Shown here one piece after another: positions 1 to 6,106 of a DNA stretch of 6,106 bases. The stretch spans positions 1-6,106 of the forward strand of contig CAYYLT010000210.1 in NCBI GenBank assembly GCA_964472385.1. The letters run 5' to 3'. This DNA is from JAGXLC01 sp964472385. Its GTDB lineage: Bacteria > Bacteroidota > Bacteroidia > Bacteroidales > UBA12077. The notes below the pieces were generated by a model, which did no database searches, was not told the origin of the DNA, and saw only the letters and a list, made by a program, of their open reading frames with translations. The first letter of the stretch is position 1; the number at the start of each line of letters is the position of its first letter. Made by a program: the position numbers and the translations under genes.

Positions 1-1229
1 AAGAAAAGTTATTAAGGGCTATTTTTGGAGATAAAGCCGGTGATGTAAAGGATGCTTCGCTTAAAGCAAGTCCGTCGCTGAGTGGAATTGTGGTGAATAA
101 GAAATTGTTTACCCGTGCAGTAAAAGACAAAAAATCCAGAAATACGGATAAGGAGAAACTTGAAAAGTTCGACAAGGAATATGGCCAGAAAATAGAAGAG
201 CTGACCAACTGGTTGATCGATAAGCTGATCGTATTGGTAAACGGAAAGACTTCACAGGGTGTAAAAGATTATTACAATGCTTCTGTAGTCCCCAAAGGCA
301 AGAAGTTCACCCAAAAGATACTTCAAGATATTGATTTTACCAATGTTAGTCCCAAAAAGTGGACTACGGATAAGAATAAAAATGCAGTGATCAAAACGCT
401 GCTACACAATTATAATGTCAAGCGCCGTGATATAGAGGCTCAACTCCGACGCGAGAAATATAACATAACCATCGGAGATGAGCTGCCAACAGGGATTGTA
501 CAGATGGCAAAGGTTTACATTGCGAAGAAGCGGAAAATAACTGTTGGGGATAAGCTTGCCGGTCGTCACGGAAACAAGGGTATTATCTCAAAGATTGTTC
601 GAGCAGAAGATATGCCCTTTCTTGAAGACGGTACACCTGTAGATATCGTTTTAAATCCTTTGGGTGTGCCATCAAGGATGAATCTGGGTCAAATATATGA
701 ATCCGTGCTGGGCTGGGCTGGTGAAAAACTGGGAATTAAGTTTTCCACACCCATTTTCGATGGAGCTTCACTGGAGGAGATTAACAATTACACGGAAAAA
801 GCGGGTTTACCACCTTATGGTAAAACCTATCTTTATGACGGTGGTACAGGAGAAAAATTTGATCAGCCTGCTACCGTTGGTATCATATATATGCTTAAAT
901 TGGGTCACATGGTAGAAGATAAAATCCATGCCCGGTCTATTGGACCTTATTCCCTTATTACCCAACAGCCCCTGGGAGGAAAAGCTCAATTTGGCGGTCA
1001 GCGTTTTGGTGAAATGGAGGTGTGGGCTCTGGAAGCTTTTGGTGCTTCCCATATCCTGCAGGAAATGCTTACAGTCAAATCTGATGATGTAAACGGCAGA
1101 GCGAAAGCTTATGAAAGCATTGTCAAAGGTGACCCCTTACCTGTAGCTGGTATTCCGGAGTCCTTTAACGTTCTGCTACACGAACTCAGGGGCCTTGGAT
1201 TAAGTATCCGCCTTATTAAAGCAGAATAG
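1..1229 (+). CDS. rpoB: DNA-directed RNA polymerase subunit beta, C-terminal part (5'-truncated by window edge)
   Basis: This is the beta subunit of RNA polymerase, which with beta' forms the active-site cleft that synthesises RNA from NTPs. The reading frame (codon starts at 3, 6, ...) is open from the window edge, so GTG at 90 is an internal valine and not a start. The visible 408 residues begin EKLLRAIFGDKAGDVKDASL. They contain the active-centre segment GDKLAGRHGNKG at 546-581, whose two lysines (codons 552 and 576) correspond to E. coli K1065 and K1073. The histidine of DKIHARS (codon 927) corresponds to E. coli H1237. The Rpb2 domain 7 signature GGQRFGEMEVWALEAFGA and the terminal LTVKSDDVNGRA and PESFNVLLHELRGLGL segments follow, ending at TAG 1227-1229. 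Compared with E. coli, about 50 residues are missing between SRMNLGQIYESVLGWAG and PIFDGA, as in other Bacteroidota RpoB as I recall them. The rifampicin-binding region lies upstream of the window. The gene precedes rpoC in the usual operon order. No frameshift or damaged motif is visible. Confidence 0.98.
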   Translation, partial: EKLLRAIFGDKAGDVKDASLKASPSLSGIVVNKKLFTRAVKDKKSRNTDKEKLEKFDKEYGQKIEELTNWLIDKLIVLVNGKTSQGVKDYYNASVVPKGKKFTQKILQDIDFTNVSPKKWTTDKNKNAVIKTLLHNYNVKRRDIEAQLRREKYNITIGDELPTGIVQMAKVYIAKKRKITVGDKLAGRHGNKGIISKIVRAEDMPFLEDGTPVDIVLNPLGVPSRMNLGQIYESVLGWAGEKLGIKFSTPIFDGASLEEINNYTEKAGLPPYGKTYLYDGGTGEKFDQPATVGIIYMLKLGHMVEDKIHARSIGPYSLITQQPLGGKAQFGGQRFGEMEVWALEAFGASHILQEMLTVKSDDVNGRAKAYESIVKGDPLPVAGIPESFNVLLHELRGLGLSIRLIKAE

Positions 1230-1288
1230 GCAGGGATACCGATACATTTCTACTGATTTATTGTGTGTTATTAAATTTCATGAATCTT
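1230..1288 (+). other. rpoB-rpoC intergenic spacer without a Shine-Dalgarno motif
   Basis: This 59-nt gap separates the rpoB stop from the preferred rpoC ATG. I see no GGAGG-like ribosome binding site, no hairpin with a T-tract and no convincing promoter. The stretch directly before the start is AT-rich, which is how many Bacteroidota start regions look. Two other in-frame start codons fall here, GTG 1265 and ATG 1280. They would add 8 or 3 residues that have no counterpart in the family N-terminus. The spacer is therefore best read as plain leader inside a co-transcribed rpoBC unit. Confidence 0.6.
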
Positions 1289-4200
1289 ATGGCATTCAGA
1301 AGGGAAAATAAGAATAAATTATCGAGTGATTTCAGCAAAGTTTCGGTAGGCTTGGCTTCTCCAGAAGAGTTACTGGAAAATTCCCACGGAGAAGTTCTTA
1401 AACCTGAAACCATTAATTATCGGACTTATAAACCAGAACGTGATGGTTTGTTTTGTGAGCGCATATTTGGCCCTGTAAAGGACTATGAATGCCATTGTGG
1501 CAAGTATAAGAGAATTCGTTATAAAGGTATTGTTTGCGATAGATGTGGTGTTGAAGTTACTGAAAAGAAGGTTAGAAGGGAACGCATGGGCCATATAGGG
1601 CTGGTTGTTCCAGTTGCTCATATATGGTATTTCCGTTCTTTACCCAATAAAATAGGATTGCTGCTGGGCCTTCCGACCAAAAAGCTTGATTCGATCATCT
1701 ATTATGAGCGATATGTGGTTATTAATCCAGGCATAAAAGCACAGGATGGTATAAAATATCTTGACTTTCTTACCGAAGAGGAATACCTGGATATCATCGA
1801 ATCTTTGCCTAAGGATAATCAGCAGTTGGATACTTCGGATCCCAATAAATTCATTGCTGATATGGGTGCAGAAGCCTTATATAGTCTTCTTTCCCGTATA
1901 GATCTTGATGAATTTTCTTATTCATTGCGCAACAAAGCTGATAATGAAACCTCTCAACAGAGGAAAAAGGAAGCACTAAAAAGGCTTCAGGTTGTTGAAG
2001 CGTTCAGGGCTTCAAAAGATATAAACAATCCGGAATGGATGATCACCAAGGTTGTTCCGGTTATTCCACCGGAGCTTAGACCTCTGGTACCATTGGATGG
2101 TGGTCGTTTTGCAACATCTGACCTGAACGATCTTTACCGAAGGGTTATCATCAGAAATAACCGGCTTAAAAGACTCATTGAGATCAAAGCGCCGGAAGTG
2201 ATCCTCAGAAATGAGAAGAGGATGCTCCAGGAAGCTGTGGATTCTCTGTTTGATAATTCAAGAAAATCCAATGCAGTCAAAACCGATTCTAACCGCGCAT
2301 TAAAATCTCTTAGCGATAGTTTGAAAGGTAAACAGGGGCGATTCAGGCAGAACTTACTCGGTAAGCGTGTGGATTATTCCGCCCGTTCAGTTATTAGTGT
2401 TGGGCCCGAATTGAAGATGCATGAGTGTGGAATACCCAAAGATATGGCTGCGGAGCTTTATAAGCCCTTTGTTATTCGCAAATTGATAGAACGGGGGATT
2501 GTCAAAACGGTCAAATCTGCCAAGAAGATAGTAGACAGGAAAGATCCTGTGGTATGGGATATTCTTGAAAATGTCATGAAGGGTCATCCGGTATTGTTAA
2601 ACCGTGCTCCGACATTGCACCGTTTAGGGATCCAGGCTTTTCAGCCTAAGCTCATTGAAGGCAAAGCCATTCAGTTGCATCCCCTGGTATGTACTCCTTT
2701 TAATGCTGATTTTGACGGGGATCAGATGGCTGTGCACCTTCCCCTTGGAAATGCATCCATCGTTGAAGCCCAGCTTTTAATGTTGTCTACCCACAATGTT
2801 TTAAATCCTGCTAACGGTGCTCCTATCACCGTACCTTCGCAGGATATGGTCTTGGGCTTGTATTACATTACAAAACAGCGTAAAGGGGTTAAAGGAGAAG
2901 GATTACGCTTTTATTCTCCGGAAGAAGCTGTCATCGCTTATAATGAGGGTGCTGCTGATCTGCATGCCGAAGTAAAAGTTCGTGTGGATGTTGCTGATCA
3001 TGATGGGAATATGAAAAAGGAACTGATTGATACCACAATTGGAAGGATCATTTTTAACCAATTCATCCCCGAAGGCTTTGGTTATGTAAACAAGCTGCTT
3101 ACGAAAAAATCCTTGCGGGATCTGATCGGTGAGGTATTAAAACGTACCAATGCGCCTAAAATAGCTCAATTTTTAGATGACATTAAGGATCTTGGTTTTA
3201 ATACAGCTTTTCATGGTGGTCTGTCCTTTAACCTGGATGATATCATCATACCGGAAGAAAAGGATGAGCTTGTTCCCGCGGGTTACCAGCAGGTAGATGA
3301 GGTTATGAACAATTATAACATGGGTTTTATAACCAACAAGGAGCGATATAACCAAATTATTGATATTTGGACCCATACGAATGCGAATCTGACACAAACG
3401 CTGATGCGCAAGCTAAGCGATGATAATCAGGGCTTTAATCCTGTGTATATGATGCTTGACTCAGGCGCCAGGGGTTCCAAGGAACAGATTCGCCAGTTGT
3501 CAGGCATGAGAGGTTTGATGGCCAAACCGCAAAAATCAGGAACTGCTGGTTCAGAAATTATTGAGAACCCTATTCTTTCCAATTTTAAGGAGGGTTTGTC
3601 GGTTCTGGAGTATTTTATTTCCACTCACGGCGCACGTAAGGGTTTGGCAGATACGGCCTTAAAAACAGCCGATGCCGGATACCTAACCCGTCGGCTGGTA
3701 GATGTTTCCCAGGATGTTATTGTCAGAGAAGATGATTGTGGAACATTACGGGGATTGGTTGTTGGCCCCATCAAGAAAAACGAGGAAGTTATCGAAATGC
3801 TTGGTGAGCGGATTATTGGTAGATTATCAGTTCATGATATTTTCCATCCCTTTACCGGGGATCTTATTGTTGAAGCAGGTAGCATCATAACAGACGCGAT
3901 AGCCCAGCAAATAGAAAACTCGCCTCTGGAGCAGATTGAGATACGATCGGTTCTTACCTGTGAGACCAAAGATGGGGTATGTTCCAAATGTTATGGTCGC
4001 AATCTGGCCACCGGCAAGTTGGTTGAAAAAGGGGAATCTGTCGGTGTTATTGCTGCGCAGTCGATTGGGGAACCCGGAACCCAGCTTACATTGAGAACCT
4101 TTCACGTTGGTGGTACTGCTTCTAATATTGCAGCCAATAACAGCATTATTTCAAAATATGAGGGATACATAGAGATTGATGAACTTAGAACAGTGCCTAA

Positions 4201-5575
4201 AGTAGAGGAAGATGGTAAACAAATCGATATTGTCATTGGCCGCCTGGCTGAAATGCGTATTGTCGATAAAAATACCAATATTGTACTTACAACCAATAAT
4301 ATACCCTATGGATCTCGGTTGTATTTCAATAGCGGTGATGAGGTAAAAAAAGGAGACGTCATTTGCGATTGGGATCCTTATAATGCTGTTATCATCTCTG
4401 AAGCAGAAGGTAAGATCAAATTCAAGAATGTGATTTATGGCATAACTTATAAAGAAGAGTCGGATGAACAAACCGGATTCAAGGAAAAAGTGATCATTGA
4501 GACCAGGGATAAGAAGAAGAATCCTGAAATTCATATTGTCAATGATGATGGGGATGTATTAAAAAGCTATAACCTTCCTGTAGGGGCTCATGTTGTGAGT
4601 GAAGAGGGGCAGGATGTAAAAACCGGGGATAATTTGGTTAAGATACCCCGGACAGTGGGTAAATCGGGTGATATTACCGGTGGTTTACCCAGGGTTACAG
4701 AGCTGTTTGAAGCTCGAAATCCCTCTAATCCCGCAGTTGTTTCGGAAATTGACGGTGAGGTATCATTTGGAAAGATTAAACGGGGTAACCGTGAAATAAT
4801 CATTCAATCGAAGAGTGGAGAGGTTAAGAAATACCTGGTTTCCCTTTCCAAACAAATACTGGTTCAGGAGAATGATTATGTGAAGGCCGGTACGCCTTTA
4901 TCAGATGGTGCCATTACGCCTTCTGATATACTGTCTATCAAAGGGCCCACAAAAGTTCAGGAATACATTGTAAATGAAGTTCAGGAAGTATACCGGCTGC
5001 AGGGGGTTAAAATCAATGATAAGCATTTTGAGATCATTGTACGGCAGATGATGCGTAAAGTGATTATTGAAGATCCCGGCGACACCAAATTTTTGGAAAA
5101 TCAAATTGCTGATAAATGGGAATTCCAGGAAGAAAACGATTGGATCTATGATAAGATGGTTGTTGCAGATTCAGGGGATTCCGAGAGCCTGCGTTCCGGT
5201 CAGATTGTAACTGCACGAAAGCTCAGGGATGAAAACTCCATGCTGAAACGGAAGGATAAGAAACCCGTTCAGGCGCGGGATGCAGTTCCGGCCACCTCAA
5301 GTCAAAAATTACAGGGTATTACCCGTGCAGCATTGCAGACCAAGAGTTTCTTGTCAGCGGCATCGTTCCAGGAAACCACAAGGGTCTTGAATGAAGCTGC
5401 CATCCGGGGCAAGAAAGATCCTTTGATTGGACTGAAAGAGAATGTTATCGTAGGGCATAAAATTCCTGCTGGTACCGGAAATCGTGATTTTGATGATATT
5501 ATTGTGGGTTCTATGGAAGATTACCAACAAATAACCAAAAGTGAGAAGGAAAAACAAGAAGCCAATTCCAAATAA
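1289..5575 (+). CDS. rpoC: DNA-directed RNA polymerase subunit beta' (complete, ~1428 aa)
   Basis: This is the catalytic beta' subunit of RNA polymerase. I chose ATG 1289 because the protein then begins MAFRRENKNK, the N-terminus I know from Bacteroidota RpoC; GTG 1265 and ATG 1280 are less likely. Residue numbers below use the 1428-aa form. The first zinc site is C68, C70, C83 and C86. The switch-2 region reads GRFRQNLLGKRVDYSARS (about 350-367). The NADFDGD loop at 472-478 (2702-2722) carries the three aspartates D474, D476 and D478 that hold the catalytic Mg. The F-loop region has MAKP followed by a 9-residue linker (748-756). The bridge helix lies at about 768-807. The second zinc site is C817, C891, C898 and C901. 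The trigger loop starts with GVIAAQSIGEPGTQLTLRTFH at about 919-939 and resumes at GDITGGLPRVTELFEA near 1127; the ~180 residues between match the position of E. coli SI3. R936 and H939 correspond to E. coli R933 and H936, while E. coli M932 is leucine here. The C-terminus includes VNEVQEVYRLQGVKINDKHFE and SAASFQETTRVL. No motif is damaged. The stop is TAA 5573-5575. Confidence 0.98.
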   Translation: MAFRRENKNKLSSDFSKVSVGLASPEELLENSHGEVLKPETINYRTYKPERDGLFCERIFGPVKDYECHCGKYKRIRYKGIVCDRCGVEVTEKKVRRERMGHIGLVVPVAHIWYFRSLPNKIGLLLGLPTKKLDSIIYYERYVVINPGIKAQDGIKYLDFLTEEEYLDIIESLPKDNQQLDTSDPNKFIADMGAEALYSLLSRIDLDEFSYSLRNKADNETSQQRKKEALKRLQVVEAFRASKDINNPEWMITKVVPVIPPELRPLVPLDGGRFATSDLNDLYRRVIIRNNRLKRLIEIKAPEVILRNEKRMLQEAVDSLFDNSRKSNAVKTDSNRALKSLSDSLKGKQGRFRQNLLGKRVDYSARSVISVGPELKMHECGIPKDMAAELYKPFVIRKLIERGIVKTVKSAKKIVDRKDPVVWDILENVMKGHPVLLNRAPTLHRLGIQAFQPKLIEGKAIQLHPLVCTPFNADFDGDQMAVHLPLGNASIVEAQLLMLSTHNVLNPANGAPITVPSQDMVLGLYYITKQRKGVKGEGLRFYSPEEAVIAYNEGAADLHAEVKVRVDVADHDGNMKKELIDTTIGRIIFNQFIPEGFGYVNKLLTKKSLRDLIGEVLKRTNAPKIAQFLDDIKDLGFNTAFHGGLSFNLDDIIIPEEKDELVPAGYQQVDEVMNNYNMGFITNKERYNQIIDIWTHTNANLTQTLMRKLSDDNQGFNPVYMMLDSGARGSKEQIRQLSGMRGLMAKPQKSGTAGSEIIENPILSNFKEGLSVLEYFISTHGARKGLADTALKTADAGYLTRRLVDVSQDVIVREDDCGTLRGLVVGPIKKNEEVIEMLGERIIGRLSVHDIFHPFTGDLIVEAGSIITDAIAQQIENSPLEQIEIRSVLTCETKDGVCSKCYGRNLATGKLVEKGESVGVIAAQSIGEPGTQLTLRTFHVGGTASNIAANNSIISKYEGYIEIDELRTVPKVEEDGKQIDIVIGRLAEMRIVDKNTNIVLTTNNIPYGSRLYFNSGDEVKKGDVICDWDPYNAVIISEAEGKIKFKNVIYGITYKEESDEQTGFKEKVIIETRDKKKNPEIHIVNDDGDVLKSYNLPVGAHVVSEEGQDVKTGDNLVKIPRTVGKSGDITGGLPRVTELFEARNPSNPAVVSEIDGEVSFGKIKRGNREIIIQSKSGEVKKYLVSLSKQILVQENDYVKAGTPLSDGAITPSDILSIKGPTKVQEYIVNEVQEVYRLQGVKINDKHFEIIVRQMMRKVIIEDPGDTKFLENQIADKWEFQEENDWIYDKMVVADSGDSESLRSGQIVTARKLRDENSMLKRKDKKPVQARDAVPATSSQKLQGITRAALQTKSFLSAASFQETTRVLNEAAIRGKKDPLIGLKENVIVGHKIPAGTGNRDFDDIIVGSMEDYQQITKSEKEKQEANSK
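4124..4663 (+). other. SI3-type insertion within the RpoC trigger loop
   Basis: This segment of rpoC separates the first trigger-loop helix (ending RTFHVGGTAS) from the second half (DITGGLPRVTELFEA). It encodes roughly 180 residues with repeated beta-rich, barrel-like stretches, for example IPYGSRLYFNSGDEVKKGD and LPVGAHVVSEEGQDVKTGD, each a turn followed by a G-D-x-V/L pattern. E. coli SI3 lies at the same place and has comparable segments (VPYGA..., WDPH..., RQTDELTG...), mirrored here by WDPYN and EESDEQTGF. In E. coli the insertion affects pausing and intrinsic cleavage. A similar role here is inference. The boundaries are approximate, set by eye from alignment with remembered sequences. 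Confidence 0.75.
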
Positions 5576-5588
5576 AAGATAAGTTGAT

Positions 5589-5945
5589 ATGAGTGATCAA
5601 AAGCATAATAATAATAATGGTGAAAATGATGGTGGAAGCGGCAAAAATCAGATCAACATCAATCTGAGTGAAGAGATAGCCCAGGGTATTTATTCCAACT
5701 TAGCGGTTATTAATCATTCCAGTTCGGAATTTATTGTGGATTTTATCCGTGTGATGCCAGGCGTACCTAAGGCAGATGTAAAATCGCGGGTTATCCTTAC
5801 GCCTGAGCATGCCAAACGTTTCCTGAATGCCCTTAAAGATAATATCCAACGGTATGAAGAGATGCACGGGGAGATAGATGTAAACAAGAAGGGCAAAGGG
5901 CCTGATATTCCGATGAATTTCGGAGGACCGACAGCACAAGCATAG
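5589..5945 (+). CDS. DUF3467 family protein, 118 aa, function unknown
   Basis: This is a small soluble protein with no signal peptide or membrane segment. Residues 1-21 are a low-complexity Asn/Gly-rich leader containing four consecutive AAT Asn codons (5607-5618). The conserved core runs from about residue 22 to 93: ININLSEEIAQGIYSNLAV, then NHSSSEFIVDFIRVMPGVPK, then VKSRVILTPEHAKRFLNAL and a helix (KDNIQRYEEMHGEI). The tail is PMNFGGPTAQA. I recognise this arrangement, especially SNLA-hsSSEFvvDF-rxmPG and the LTPEHAKR helix, as DUF3467, a domain with no assigned function. ATG 5589 is the only sensible start, and the stop is TAG 5943-5945. The gene lies 13 nt behind rpoC with no terminator or clear Shine-Dalgarno sequence between, so it is very likely co-transcribed with rpoC. 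A role linked to RNA polymerase or gene expression is inference from position only. The family call is made from recalled motifs and is fairly sure. Confidence 0.9.
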   Translation: MSDQKHNNNNGENDGGSGKNQININLSEEIAQGIYSNLAVINHSSSEFIVDFIRVMPGVPKADVKSRVILTPEHAKRFLNALKDNIQRYEEMHGEIDVNKKGKGPDIPMNFGGPTAQA

Positions 5946-5953
5946 ATTTTTAT

Positions 5954-5992
5954 AAAAAAAGAGGCTACCTTACACGGGCAGCCTCTTTTTTT
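5954..5992 (+). terminator. Intrinsic (Rho-independent) terminator, probably bidirectional
   Basis: The hairpin begins 8 nt after the stop of the DUF3467 gene. Its GC-containing stem is GAGGCT (5961-5966) paired with AGCCTC (5980-5985). It is extended outward by A7 (5954-5960) pairing with T7 (5986-5992). Inward there is one A-C mismatch (5967/5979), then two C-G pairs (5968-5969 with 5977-5978), and a 7-nt loop. T7 follows the stem on the plus strand, and A7 reads as T7 on the minus strand, so it could stop transcription from either side. It marks the end of the rpoB-rpoC-DUF3467 unit. Confidence 0.93.
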
Positions 5993-6106
5993 ATGATGTT
6001 AAAGTTTGCTGAAGGCCATAATGTCCATATAAATAGGGTCTGCTGAAAAAAACAAAAAAACCTTAAAATCAATAGAATAAACATATATTTTGTTTCCAAA
6101 ATGCAA
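5993..6106. other. AT-rich tail after the terminator; possible 3' end of a minus-strand gene or an IS terminus
   Basis: No gene can be firmly called in these last 114 nt. On the minus strand one frame is open from the window edge to a TAA at 6001-5999. It gives 35 residues ending FSADPIYMDIMAFSKL, which would be the C-terminus of a convergent gene sharing the terminator. The plus-strand sequence GGGTCTGCTGAAAAA starting at 6036 looks like terminal inverted repeats I have seen on insertion sequences. An ATG at 6101 runs off the window after two codons (ATG CAA). The A-rich composition (several A5-A7 runs) keeps stop codons off the minus strand by chance, so the open frame is weak evidence on its own. 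Confidence 0.25.

Noticed and set aside
697..915. Plus-strand open frame of 72 codons in another frame of rpoB
   Set aside because: It overlaps well-conserved RpoB residues and gives no recognisable protein. It is a shadow frame.
807..1052. Minus-strand open frame of 81 codons opposite rpoB
   Set aside because: It lies fully opposite the conserved rpoB active-centre region, its protein resembles nothing I know, and rpoB is intact. It is a codon-bias shadow.
90..1229. rpoB starting at GTG 90 as a short standalone gene
   Set aside because: The frame is open to the window edge, and the residues before GTG 90 (EKLLRAIFGDKAGDVKD) are conserved RpoB, so the gene is simply cut by the window.
4151..4534. 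Minus-strand open frame of 127 codons opposite the rpoC SI3 region
   Set aside because: It is the longest antisense frame, but it covers sequence that encodes a recognisable RpoC insertion. Its protein is hydrophobic without any family motif and has no start signals.
5607..5618. AAT repeat as a phase-variation tract
   Set aside because: Only four trinucleotide units are present. Gain or loss of a unit keeps the reading frame, so it cannot switch the gene off and only changes an Asn run.
6007..6047. Direct repeat TGCTGAA at 6007-6013 and 6041-6047
   Set aside because: A 7-bp match 34 nt apart in AT-rich sequence is easily due to chance, and no further copies or flanking structure are seen.
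6084..6092. Bacteroidota-type -7 promoter element (TAnnTTTG) in TATATTTTG
   Set aside because: The spacing is one base too long for TAnnTTTG, and no TTTG -33 element is found at a suitable distance upstream.

Overview
This window is core housekeeping sequence from a member of the Bacteroidota. It holds the 3' part of rpoB, a complete rpoC and a small DUF3467-type gene, all on the plus strand and all ending at one strong intrinsic terminator. The assignment rests on protein features recalled from the family. RpoC begins MAFRREN, has a 9-residue linker after MAKP in place of the 3 residues in E. coli, and is about 1428 aa long. RpoB ends in ESFNVLLHELRGLGL. A DUF3467 gene lies directly behind rpoC. 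None of the starts has a convincing Shine-Dalgarno sequence, as is usual in this phylum. A finer placement is not safe from this sequence alone, although the overall look fits Bacteroidia.

Layout: positions 1-1229 encode the C-terminal 408 residues of the RNA polymerase beta subunit, with the gene start lying upstream of the window. A 59-nt spacer follows. Positions 1289-5575 encode the beta' subunit, intact, with both zinc sites, the catalytic Mg-binding NADFDGD loop, the bridge helix, and a trigger loop split by a long SI3-type insertion. After a 13-nt gap, 5589-5945 encodes a 118-aa protein with a DUF3467-like core. A hairpin with flanking A7 and T7 tracts (5954-5992) closes the transcription unit. 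The last ~114 nt are AT-rich. They may belong to a convergent minus-strand gene whose stop would be at 5999-6001, or to the end of an insertion sequence starting near GGGTCTGCTGAAAAA at 6036. Neither can be confirmed here.

The two large genes supply the two halves of the RNA polymerase active centre. The small third gene is probably co-transcribed with them and has no known function; that linkage is the most interesting biological question here. I saw no new defence system, CRISPR array, tRNA or rRNA. The many short open frames opposite and within rpoB/rpoC are shadows of these genes.
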